A stretch of DNA of 64,000 nt from Streptomyces roseofulvus (GTDB taxonomy: Bacteria > Actinomycetota > Actinomycetes > Streptomycetales > Streptomycetaceae), in assembly GCF_039534915.1 (NCBI RefSeq), contig NZ_BAAAWE010000001.1:3038001-3102000 (forward strand), given 5' to 3'. Both the position numbers and the translations under genes were made by a program. The notes under the pieces were generated by a model. It was given only the letters and a program-made list of their open reading frames with translations, did not search any database and was not told the origin of the DNA. Shown here piece after piece: positions 53,693 to 61,433 of this stretch; the stretch's first letter is position 1, and every line of letters starts with the position of its first letter.

Positions 53693-55084
53693 TCAGCGCC
53701 GCGGGGCCTTGCGGCGGCGGGCCGGGCGGTGCGAACGGCGGCCCTCGGCGCCGCCGGGGCCGTGTCCGCCGAGCCCGATCCAGATGCGCACCTCGGTGCC
53801 GCCGAGGACCGAGCGGCCGATCCGGACGTCGCCGCCGGTGGCCTCGGCCATGCGGCGCGCGATGTCGAGGCCGAGGCCGGTGGAGCCGGCGCGGGTGCCG
53901 CTGTTGCCGCGGGCGAGCGCCGCGTCCGGGTCGGCGATGCCGGGCCCCGCGTCCGAGACGAGGACGATGACCGCGTCCTCGCCGTTGTGGACGTCGACGG
54001 AGAAGGCGGTGCCCTCCGGGGTGTGCCGGAAGACGTTGCCGAGCAGGGCGTCGAGGGCGGCGACGAGTTCGGGGCGCGCCACCGGGATGCGTACCGGACG
54101 CTCCACCCCGGCGAGGCGGACGAGCCGCCCCTCGTCCTCGGCGAGCGCGGACCAGAACTCCATGCGCTCGCGGACCACTTCGGCCGCGTCGCAGCCGGCG
54201 CCGGGTCCGGTCGGCGCGGTGGTCTGGGGCTTCGCCTCGCGGGCGGTGCGGATGATGGTGTCCACCTCGCGTTCCAGCTGCTCGACGGCGGCCCGGGTCT
54301 GGTCGGCGGCGGGCCCTGAGCCGAGCGAGGCGGCGTTGAGGCGGAGCACGGTGAGCGGGGTGCGGAGCCGGTGGGAGAGGTCGGCGGCGAGCTCGCGCTC
54401 GTTGGCGAGGAGCTGGACGACCTGGTCGGCCATGGAGTTGAAGGCGACGGCCGCCGACTTGAGTTCGGGCGGGCCCTCCTCGGCGACCCGGACGCCGAGC
54501 CGGCCCTCGCCGAGCTCGTGGGCCGCGCGGGCGAGGCGCTGGGCGGGGCGGACCATGCGGACGCCGAGCCGGTCGGCGACGGCGAGGGAGCCGACGATCA
54601 GGGCGACGCCGACGCCGGCGAGGACGAGCCAGGCGGTGGCGACGCCGTTGGTGACCTCGGCCTCGGGGACGAAGAGTTCGACGACGGCGACCTGGCCGGA
54701 GCTGAGCGCGGTGGGCTGGAGCAGGGCGTAGCCGCCGGGCACCTCGGCGATGGAGGCGCGGCCGAGGGTGCGGGTGGCGGTCAGCTCGCCGGGGTCGGCC
54801 CGGCGGGTGCCGATCTCCAGGGCCTCACCGTCGGGGCCGTCGGGCGGGAGGTGCACGGCGAGCCGGCCGGCGGCGCCGTCCTCGGTGGAGGCGATCGCCT
54901 TCTCCAGCTCCACCCGGTCGGTGGTGATCGCGAGGACCGGGGCGAGCCCGGACGACCGCCGCTCGGCGTTGGAGAAGGCCCGGTCGCGGGCCATCTCCTT
55001 GACGACGAGGCCGAGGGGGACGGCGAAGGCGATGACGACCATGGCGGTGACGGCCAGCGACACCTTCACGAGCGCCCATCTCAC
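53693..55084 (-). CDS. Sensor histidine kinase
   Basis: The 463-aa protein has two TM helices (residues about 8-28 and 155-175) enclosing an extracellular loop of about 120 residues, then HAMP, then a HisKA dimer with ADLSHRLRTPLTVLRL (His near 237). The HATPase domain carries the N box (LLGNVFRHTPEG), the G1 box (SDAGPGI) and G2 (GSTGLGLDIA). It ends in a basic C-terminal tail. It is transcribed with the response regulator upstream, 16 bases apart. The signal is unknown. Confidence 0.92.
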   Translation of the reverse strand: MRWALVKVSLAVTAMVVIAFAVPLGLVVKEMARDRAFSNAERRSSGLAPVLAITTDRVELEKAIASTEDGAAGRLAVHLPPDGPDGEALEIGTRRADPGELTATRTLGRASIAEVPGGYALLQPTALSSGQVAVVELFVPEAEVTNGVATAWLVLAGVGVALIVGSLAVADRLGVRMVRPAQRLARAAHELGEGRLGVRVAEEGPPELKSAAVAFNSMADQVVQLLANERELAADLSHRLRTPLTVLRLNAASLGSGPAADQTRAAVEQLEREVDTIIRTAREAKPQTTAPTGPGAGCDAAEVVRERMEFWSALAEDEGRLVRLAGVERPVRIPVARPELVAALDALLGNVFRHTPEGTAFSVDVHNGEDAVIVLVSDAGPGIADPDAALARGNSGTRAGSTGLGLDIARRMAEATGGDVRIGRSVLGGTEVRIWIGLGGHGPGGAEGRRSHRPARRRKAPRR

Positions 55085-55100
55085 GGCTGCCGCTCCCGTC

Positions 55101-55802
55101 TCACGGCTGCTGCTCCCGGGGCGGTTCCAGCTTCACGCCGACGCCGCGCAGGGTGTGGAGGTAGCGGGGCCGGGCGGCCGTCTCGCCCAGCTTCCGCCGC
55201 AGCCAGGACAGGTGGACGTCGATGGTCTGGTCGTCCCCGTACGCCTGCTGCCACACCTCGGCGAGCAGTTCCCTGCGCGGGACGACGACGCCGGGCCGGC
55301 CGGCGAGGAAGGCGAGCAGGTCGAACTCGCGGCGGGTCAGGTCGAGGGGGACGCCGTCGAGTTCGGCCTGGCGGCGCAGCGGGTCGATCGCGAGTCCGCC
55401 GACGCGCAGCTCCGTCGGCGGCGCGGGCTCCCCGGAGACGGCCCGGGCGCGGCGGAGCACGGCGGCCATCCGGGCGGTGAGGTGCTCGACGGAGAACGGC
55501 TTGACGAGGTAGTCGTCGGCGCCGGCGTGCAGCAGCCGGACGATCTCCGCCTCGTCGTCCCGGGCGGTGGCGATGATCACCGGTACGTCGGTGAGGCCGC
55601 GCAGCATCTTCAGCGCCTCGGACCCGTCCAGGTCGGGCAGTCCGAGGTCCAGCACGACCACGTCGAAGCGGAAATGGGCGACCTCGCGCAGCGCCTCCAG
55701 GGCGGTGCCGACGCTCCGTACCGTGTAGGAGGCTTCCGTCAGCTGCCGGATGAGGGCGGAGCGCACGAACTGGTCGTCCTCGACCACGAGCACACTTGCC
55801 AT
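55101..55802 (-). CDS. OmpR-family response regulator
   Basis: The 233-aa protein has an N-terminal receiver (ASVLVVEDDQF; phosphoacceptor Asp52 in VVLDLGLPDLDG; Lys in YLVKPFSVEH near 103) and a C-terminal winged HTH (LTRREFDLLAFLAGRPGVVV and QTIDVHLSWLRRKLGE). ATG 55802 is chosen because the upstream open frame is a shadow. It forms a pair with the kinase gene 16 bases downstream, and lies 79 bases from a divergent secreted-protein gene. Confidence 0.93.
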   Translation of the reverse strand: MASVLVVEDDQFVRSALIRQLTEASYTVRSVGTALEALREVAHFRFDVVVLDLGLPDLDGSEALKMLRGLTDVPVIIATARDDEAEIVRLLHAGADDYLVKPFSVEHLTARMAAVLRRARAVSGEPAPPTELRVGGLAIDPLRRQAELDGVPLDLTRREFDLLAFLAGRPGVVVPRRELLAEVWQQAYGDDQTIDVHLSWLRRKLGETAARPRYLHTLRGVGVKLEPPREQQP

Positions 55803-55881
55803 GGGCGGCACCGTACGCCATTCGGGGGACGCCTCGGTCACTCCCCGCCTTCCGGTCCGCGCCCGCCGGGCGTGGTGCACT

Positions 55882-56466
55882 ATGGCCCGGATGCGAAGAG
55901 GACTCGTTCACGCCCTGGCCTGGTCGCTCGCCACCGGCGCGGCGGTCACGCTCTCCTGGTGGGGAGTGCACACGGTGCTGTCCGGCACGGTCTACGACCC
56001 GCCGCGCGCCCTGCCGCTGCCGGTCGGCACCCCGGACGGTCCCGTGCCCGTGGAGACCGCCATCGGCGAGCCGGTGACGGCCTCGACCAGCCGCCCGGCG
56101 GCCACGCCCCGGGCGACCGCTCCCCCGCCGTCCGCGCCCGCGCCGACGGCCCCGACGTCCACCCGGCCGGCCGGCCCGCCCCGGACCACCCCGGCGGCGA
56201 CCTCGGCTCCGCCCGTCCCCTCGGGGTCGTCCTCGCAGGTGAAGAGCTATCCGTCCGACGGCGGCAGGGTGACGTTCGACCTCGGCGGGACGTCCGCCGA
56301 ACTGGTCTCGGCGGTCCCGGCCGCGGGCTGGCGGATGCAGGTGTGGAAGCAGCCGTCGTGGATCCGGGTGACCTTCACCCAGGGCGACCGCGAGATCTCG
56401 GTCTTCTGCCTCTGGCACGACTCGGCCCCGCGGGTGGAGATCGACGACCGCGTGAACCAGGCCTAG
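55882..56466 (+). CDS. Membrane-anchored/secreted protein with Pro/Thr/Ala linker
   Basis: The 194-aa protein starts at ATG 55882 (or 55891). A TM or signal segment (LAWSLATGAAVTLSWWGVHTVL) is followed by a Pro/Thr/Ala-rich linker of about 75 residues and a C-terminal domain of about 65 residues (FDLGGTSAELVSAVPAAGWRMQVW and TFTQGDREISVFCLWHDSAP). No family is recognised. The gene ends at TAG 56464-56466, which coincides with the left end of the MITE-like element, so the true original C-terminus may have differed. Divergent from the two-component pair. Confidence 0.75.
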   Translation: MARMRRGLVHALAWSLATGAAVTLSWWGVHTVLSGTVYDPPRALPLPVGTPDGPVPVETAIGEPVTASTSRPAATPRATAPPPSAPAPTAPTSTRPAGPPRTTPAATSAPPVPSGSSSQVKSYPSDGGRVTFDLGGTSAELVSAVPAAGWRMQVWKQPSWIRVTFTQGDREISVFCLWHDSAPRVEIDDRVNQA

Positions 56467-56654
56467 GTCGTTTCTTTCGGATCAGGCCGGATCAGGGAGC
56501 GGCGTCTGGTGCGTGCGCTCGCAAGGCGGAGGAGGGAGCCGACGCGGTGGGGGCACCTCCCAGCGGTAGCTGGGGGAGTCGGCGACCGACGACAACGCCG
56601 CGAGCGTGCGTGCCAGACGCCGCGAGCCCGGCATGATCCGGAAGAGACGGCCTA
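56464..56654. mobile_element. MITE-like long inverted repeat
   Basis: The ends TAGGTCGTTT... and ...GAGACGGCCTA form terminal inverted repeats of about 21 bp with roughly 4 mismatches. Inside, the GCGGCGTCTGGTGCGTGCGCTCG segment (around 56492-56514) is inverted as GCGTGCGTGCCAGACGCCGCG near 56603-56623, and the centre holds GGGGGCACCTCCCAGCGGTAGCTGGGGGAG. The 191-bp element has no coding capacity. Both flanking convergent genes take their TAG stop codon from its two ends. I recall this sequence type as widespread in Streptomyces, but could not search. Confidence 0.75.
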
Positions 56655-57515
56655 GCGGAAGACGGACGGCGGCGGGGCGGGGGACGCCTTGGCGGTGGCG
56701 TCGGTGACCGGGGCCGCGCCGCCGGTGAAGTCGGCCAGCGGACGGCCGTGTTCGACGCGGCCGGGGTGCGGGTCGGTGGCGACCCGGCGGGTCAGGTCGG
56801 CGACGGGCAGCTCGCGGTCGGAGGCGACGAGGACCGCGTTCCCGAAGCGGCGGCCGCGGAGCACGGTCGGGTCGGCGATCAGGGCCAGTTCGGGGAAGAC
56901 GGCGGCGGCGGTGGCGATCTGGCCGCGGAGGTGGGCGAGCGGCGGGCCGTCGGCGAGGTTGGCGGCGTACGTGCCTCCGGGCCGCAGCGCGCGCCGCACC
57001 TCGTCCAGGAACTCGGTGCTGGTGAGGTGGGCGGGGGTGCGGGCGCCGCGGAAGACGTCCGCGATGATCAGGTCGGCCCAGCCGTCCGGGACCTTGGCGA
57101 GCCCGGCGCGGGCGTCGGTCGCGCGGACCCGGATGCGGGCGCCTGGGTCGAGCGGCAGCGCGCGGCGGACCAGGCGGACGAGGGGTTCGTCGATCTCGAC
57201 GACCTGCTGGGTGGAGCGGGGACGGGTCGCGGCGACGTACCGGGCGAGGGTGAGGGCGCCGCCGCCGAGGTGCACGGCCTGGAGGGGGCGGCCGGGCGGG
57301 GCGGCGAGGTCGGCGACGTGGCCGAGCCGGCGCTGGTACTCGAAGGTGAGCGCGGCGGGGTCGTCGAGGTCCACGTGGGACTGGGGGGCGCCGTCGAGGA
57401 GCAGCGTCCAGGCGCGGGGGCGGTCGCGGTCGGGTATGAGTTCGGCGAGCCCGCCGTCGACGGTCTCGGAGACGGCGTCGGCCGCCGCCCGCTCGCGCTG
57501 CTTGTTCCTGGCCAT
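56652..57515 (-). CDS. Spermidine synthase-like (PABMT fold) SAM-dependent transferase
   Basis: The 287-aa protein has a spermidine-synthase-type Rossmann core: QAVHLGGGALTLARYVAA near residue 95 (nucleotide loop), VVEIDEPLVRLVRRA near 125, then VRATDARAGLAKVPDGWADL, and ADVFRGARTP. The N-terminal beta domain (TLLLDGAPQSHVDLDDP) is typical of spermidine synthases. The usual DxxxDDG and YDxI motifs are partial, so it may not make spermidine. Its TAG stop is the right end of the MITE-like element. Confidence 0.75.
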   Translation of the reverse strand: MARNKQRERAAADAVSETVDGGLAELIPDRDRPRAWTLLLDGAPQSHVDLDDPAALTFEYQRRLGHVADLAAPPGRPLQAVHLGGGALTLARYVAATRPRSTQQVVEIDEPLVRLVRRALPLDPGARIRVRATDARAGLAKVPDGWADLIIADVFRGARTPAHLTSTEFLDEVRRALRPGGTYAANLADGPPLAHLRGQIATAAAVFPELALIADPTVLRGRRFGNAVLVASDRELPVADLTRRVATDPHPGRVEHGRPLADFTGGAAPVTDATAKASPAPPPSVFR

Positions 57516-57548
57516 CCGCCCATTATCGGACGGATCCGGGCGGGTGGT

Positions 57549-58016
57549 TCAGTGACAGCCGTCGGCCGCCTCGATGAGGCGGGCGGCCTCGCCGAGGGCG
57601 CGGCGCAGGACGGCGGGGTCGGTGACCGGTCCGGTGTCGCCGGGCGGCAGCAGCCAGCCGGCCGGGCGGGGGGCGTCGCCGGCGGGCTCGGGGAGCTCGG
57701 GGAGTTCGGGGAGTTCGGGGAGGCGCAGGCCGCGGCCGGAGGTGCGGGTGCAGGCGCTGCCGGGGAGGTCCCAGGCGGCGGCGGTGCCGGGCGGGACGAG
57801 GAAGCCGAGGGTGTCGCAGGCGCCGTCGTGCAGCACGGGCCCGACGGCGGGGGCGCCGCGGCGGCGGAGGATGTCGACGGCCTCCAGGCCCTGCCGCGCG
57901 GGCACGGTCACCAGGTCGCAGGGCTCCTCGGGGCCGGCGGCGGGCGTGGCCGGCACGGTCGCCGTGGGCGTCGCGGTCGTCACGGTCGTCTCGAAAGGCG
58001 CGGCGTTCTCGGACAT
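57549..58016 (-). CDS. Hypothetical protein with ELP repeats
   Basis: The 155-aa protein starts at ATG 58016 after GAGGAGGGG. It reads CDLVTVPARQGLEAVDILRRR, GPVLHDGACDTLGFLVPPGT and a run of ELPELPELPEP, then GWLLPPGDTGPV and ends EAADGCH. Such proteins occur widely in Streptomyces and I recognise no function. The third-base pattern supports coding. It is divergent from the HTH-TPR regulator gene (58243). Confidence 0.65.
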   Translation of the reverse strand: MSENAAPFETTVTTATPTATVPATPAAGPEEPCDLVTVPARQGLEAVDILRRRGAPAVGPVLHDGACDTLGFLVPPGTAAAWDLPGSACTRTSGRGLRLPELPELPELPEPAGDAPRPAGWLLPPGDTGPVTDPAVLRRALGEAARLIEAADGCH

Positions 58017-58242
58017 GGACCCCTCCTCGCTTCCCGGAAGGAGACACGTTCCGTCTCTCCCATACGGTTCAACGCCCGTGCGCGTCAACGGCTACGGCGG
58101 CACGCCGCCGCAAAGGATGGCAGTTCATGGCAGATCGCAGGCGAGATATCCGATTTGTAGCCAAACTCAGCGTACGCATCCGGTCACAGCAGGTACGTTC
58201 ATGCCGCCGGAACACCCGGCAGCACCAGGAGAGGGCTCGGCC

Positions 58243-59529
58243 ATGGCCATGTCACGGGCAGTTCCCAATCTCGCCTTCCGACGGCTCCGCGGGCAGCACT
58301 CCCCGGCGGAGTTCGCCGCCTCGGTCCGCCGGGCGGCGCGGGAGATCGGCGAACAGGTCGCGTGCGACGCCCGCTACATCGGGCGCGTGGAGGCGGGCGA
58401 GATCCGCTGCCCGAACTACGCGTACGAGCGGGTCTTCCTGCACATGTTCCCCGGGCTGACCCTTGCCGACCTGGGTTTCTCCGCACGGGAGGCGGTACGC
58501 GGCCGACGGCAGGCCGCCCCGGCCGGGGCCTCGGGGCCCCCCGCCCTCCCGACCCGGAACGATGAGGAGAGCGACGTGCTGCGTCGCGCATTCATGACGA
58601 GCGGCACCGCCACCCTGGCGGCCGCCTCCTGGGGACTCGGCCCGACCGCCGCCGCGATCCCCAGCCCCCGCGGCACCCACCGCATCGGCGAGGCCGAGGT
58701 CCTCGCCGTCGAGGACGCCGTACGGCGCATCCGCCTGCTCGACGACCGGCACGGCGCCGACGGGCTCTACAAGGTCGCCGCCCAGCCCCTCCGCACCGCC
58801 TACGCGCTGCTCGACGGGGGCACCGCGGCCCGCCGCTCCACCGAGGACCGGCTGCTCGCCGGCGCCGGCGAGCTGTCGCTCTCCGTCGGCTGGCTCGCCC
58901 ACGACTCGGGCCGCCACGAGGACGCCCGCTCCCACTACGCCGAGGCCCTCGCCACCGCCCGGGTCTCCGGGAACGCGGCCCTGGAGGCGCACGCCTTCTG
59001 CAACACCTCCTTCCTCGCCCGCGACACCGGCCGCTACCGCGAGGCCGTCCGCGCCGCCCAGGCCGGACTGCGGGCCGCCGCGCCGCTCGCCTCCCCCCGG
59101 CTGCTCGCCCTGCTCTCGCTGCGCGAGGCCGCCGCCTGGGCCGGGCTCGGCGACAGGTCCTCCGCGGAGGAGTGCCTCGGCCGCGCCCACGACCACTTCG
59201 GCCGTGGCCACGCCGAACAGGACCCCGAGTGGATGTCCTTCTTCGGCGAACCCGAACTGGAGGCCCTGGAGTCGCACTGCTGGGCCGCCCTCGGCGACTG
59301 GAGCCGCGCCGCCCGCCACTCGTACCGGGCCACCGTCCTCCAGCACCCGCGCTTCGCCCGCAACCTCGCCCTCTACCGCGCCCAGCTCGCCGGCCACCTC
59401 GCCCGCGCCGGGCGCCGCGACGAGGCGGAGGCGGAGGCGCGGCGGGTGGCGGACTCGATGGACGGGATCGCGTCGGCGCGGGTCCGGGGACTGCTGGCCG
59501 AGACCCGACTCATCCTGACGGGTGGGTGA
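58243..59529 (+). CDS. HTH-TPR regulatory protein (NsdA-like type)
   Basis: The 428-aa protein begins with an XRE-like region (PAEFAASVRRAAREIGEQVA, then RYIGRVEAGEIRCPNYAYER, residues about 22-65) and a middle hydrophobic segment (MTSGTATLAAASWGLGPTAA, about 117-137). From about residue 185 on there are TPR-like helices (GWLAHDSGRHEDARSHYAEAL, FLARDTGRYREAVRAAQAGL, ALGDWSRAARHSYRATVL). This layout is that of the Streptomyces NsdA group of TPR regulators of development and antibiotic production; the likeness is by outline only. ATG 58243 with CAGGAGAGG upstream. Confidence 0.8.
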   Translation: MAMSRAVPNLAFRRLRGQHSPAEFAASVRRAAREIGEQVACDARYIGRVEAGEIRCPNYAYERVFLHMFPGLTLADLGFSAREAVRGRRQAAPAGASGPPALPTRNDEESDVLRRAFMTSGTATLAAASWGLGPTAAAIPSPRGTHRIGEAEVLAVEDAVRRIRLLDDRHGADGLYKVAAQPLRTAYALLDGGTAARRSTEDRLLAGAGELSLSVGWLAHDSGRHEDARSHYAEALATARVSGNAALEAHAFCNTSFLARDTGRYREAVRAAQAGLRAAAPLASPRLLALLSLREAAAWAGLGDRSSAEECLGRAHDHFGRGHAEQDPEWMSFFGEPELEALESHCWAALGDWSRAARHSYRATVLQHPRFARNLALYRAQLAGHLARAGRRDEAEAEARRVADSMDGIASARVRGLLAETRLILTGG

Positions 59530-59540
59530 AGCGCCCGGGG

Positions 59541-60137
59541 TCAGCCCTCCAGGTGCCCCGTGTCGTTCCAGCGCTCGATCGCCGGCGCGCCGTACGCCCA
59601 GCCGAGGACCGAGAGGCTCGTCGGGTCCAGACGGATGCGGGCGGCGTGGGAGACGTCCTCGCCGAGCCAGCGGGCACCGATGGAACGGAGGATGTGACCG
59701 TGGGCGAAGACCAGCACGTCCCGGTCGGCCGAGCGGGCCCACGCGACGACCTCGTCGGCGCGGGCGGACAGCTCGGCCATCGACTCGCCGTCCGGGACGC
59801 CGTCGCGCCAGATCAGCCACCCCGGGCGCAGCTCCTGGATCTGGGCGGGGGTCAGGCCCTCGTAGGCGCCGTAGTCCCACTCCATCAGGGCGTCCCAGGG
59901 CTCCGCGCGGTCGCCGAATCCGGCCAGGTCGCAGGTCTCGCGCGCGCGGACGAGCGGGCTGGTGCGCACCTCCACGCCGGGCAGCCCCTGCCAGGGGCCC
60001 CGGTGCAGCCGCTCGCCGAGCAGCTTGGCGCCGCGCCGGCCCTCGTCGAGCAGCGGGATGTCGGTCCTGCCCGTGTGGCGGCCGAGGAGCGACCACTCGG
60101 TCTGGCCGTGACGGGCGAGCAGGATGCGCGGTGCCAT
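59541..60137 (-). CDS. Histidine phosphatase superfamily protein
   Basis: The 198-aa protein has the phosphoglycerate-mutase-like motif [20 protein letters not shown] (RHG, with the His nucleophile near residue 10), [14 protein letters not shown], the acidic [12 protein letters not shown] near residue 85, and [15 protein letters not shown] with the second His near 145. It acts on phosphate monoesters; the substrate is not clear, and sugar- or alpha-ribazole-phosphate type enzymes are possible. ATG 60137 is divergent from the nuclease operon by 138 bases. It converges with the HTH-TPR gene. Confidence 0.9.
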   Translation of the reverse strand: MAPRILLARHGQTEWSLLGRHTGRTDIPLLDEGRRGAKLLGERLHRGPWQGLPGVEVRTSPLVRARETCDLAGFGDRAEPWDALMEWDYGAYEGLTPAQIQELRPGWLIWRDGVPDGESMAELSARADEVVAWARSADRDVLVFAHGHILRSIGARWLGEDVSHAARIRLDPTSLSVLGWAYGAPAIERWNDTGHLEG

Positions 60138-60275
60138 GGGCGGGGCTCTCCAGAAGGTGTGACGCGGATGGGGCGGGTCTCCTCATCATCGCGCAGGCGG
60201 CCCGGGCGCGAACTCCCGGTGTCCCCGGGCCGGAACGCACCCGCGTTGTCGGTGCCGGATGCGACACTTCCGCGG

Positions 60276-61433
60276 GTGAGCGCATCCCTGGACGACGGCG
60301 GGTCACGGCCGCCGCACACGACGGACCCCGTGCCGACCCCGGCGAGCCGGCGCAGGACGCGGGAGAGACTCGCCGAGCTGCGCGGGCCGGCGGTTCCGCC
60401 GCGCCCGCTGGACGCGCGGGCGCTGGCCGCGCTGGCCGCCAATCCGGGGTGCAGGCGCCGGGCGCTGCTCGACGGCGCCGGGGTGGACAAGGGGGCGCTC
60501 GCGTCGCGGCTCGGCTCGCCGGCGCCGTTCGGCCAGTCGCAGTTCGCGATCGTGCGCGGCAACAGCTTCGAGGCGAAGGTCAAGGCGGACGGCGGGCGGG
60601 AGCTGCTGCGGCTCCTCGGCGTCGAGGACCCCGGGGCCGTCTCCGTACCGGACCTGTCGGCGTCCGGGCCCGAGGGCCGGACCGCGCGGACGGCGCTGGC
60701 GCTGCGCGAGGCGACCGCGGCCGGGGGCTGGACGCTGCTCGACCATCCGCTGCTGACGCTGGAGGTGGCGGGCTCGCCCGTGCACCTGGAGCCGGACGCG
60801 GTGGTGGTGGACCCGGCCGGGCGGTGGACGGTCGTGGAGATCAAGTCGTTCCCGATGGTGGACGGGGCCGCGGACGCGGCGAAGGTGGGAGCGGCGGCCC
60901 GGCAGGCCGCCGTGTACGTGCTGGCGCTGGAGCGGGTCGCGGCGCTCACCGAGGGCGCCGAGGTCGGGCAGTCGGTGCTGCTGGTCTGCCCGAAGGACTT
61001 CTCGAACCTGCCGACGGCCTCCGTGGTGGACGTCCGCAGGCAGCGGGCGGTGACCCGGCGCCAGCTGGAGCGGCTGACCCGGATCGAGGAGATCGCCGAC
61101 GCGCTGCCCGAGGGGCTGAGCTTCGACGTGAAGGGCTGCTCGGCGGAGGAGCTGGCGGCCGCCGTGGAGGCGGTCCCGCACGCGTACGCGCCGGAGTGCC
61201 TGGCCGCCTGCGAGCTGGGCTTCCACTGCCGGTCGCGGGCCCGGGAGGCGGACGCGGTGCAGACCCTGGGCCGCTCGGTGCGGGCGGAGCTGGGCGGGCT
61301 GACCACGGTCGGCGCGGTGCTCGCCGCCGCGCGCGGGGAGGAGGGCGACCCGGAGGACCCGGCGGTGGCGGCGCTGCGCCGGGCGCGGGCGCTGCGGCAG
61401 GAAGCGCTGGGGGAGGCCGCGGCATGTCGCTGA
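60276..61433 (+). CDS. Iron-sulfur RecB/Cas4-type nuclease
   Basis: The 385-aa protein shows the RecB-nuclease signature in order: GNSFE (Glu99), LEPDAVVV (Asp174), VVEIKSF (Glu188, Lys190) and QAAVY (Gln210, Tyr214), the QxxxY motif. Four Cys are placed as in Cas4/AddB/Dna2 Fe-S nucleases: one N-terminal (Cys59 in NPGCRRR) and three C-terminal (Cys308, Cys312, Cys318 in CLAACELGFHC). GTG 60276 gives the expected N-terminus but has no ribosome site; ATG 60169 is an alternative. Overlaps the next gene by 10 bases. No cas genes nearby, so a CRISPR role is unlikely; DNA end-processing or repair is more probable. Confidence 0.88.
   Translation: MSASLDDGGSRPPHTTDPVPTPASRRRTRERLAELRGPAVPPRPLDARALAALAANPGCRRRALLDGAGVDKGALASRLGSPAPFGQSQFAIVRGNSFEAKVKADGGRELLRLLGVEDPGAVSVPDLSASGPEGRTARTALALREATAAGGWTLLDHPLLTLEVAGSPVHLEPDAVVVDPAGRWTVVEIKSFPMVDGAADAAKVGAAARQAAVYVLALERVAALTEGAEVGQSVLLVCPKDFSNLPTASVVDVRRQRAVTRRQLERLTRIEEIADALPEGLSFDVKGCSAEELAAAVEAVPHAYAPECLAACELGFHCRSRAREADAVQTLGRSVRAELGGLTTVGAVLAAARGEEGDPEDPAVAALRRARALRQEALGEAAACR

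Noticed and set aside
60276..61433. Calling the Fe-S nuclease Cas4
   Set aside because: The motifs fit Cas4, but there are no Cas1/Cas2, repeats or spacers, and the partner is a helicase. A Dna2/AddB-type role is the better reading.
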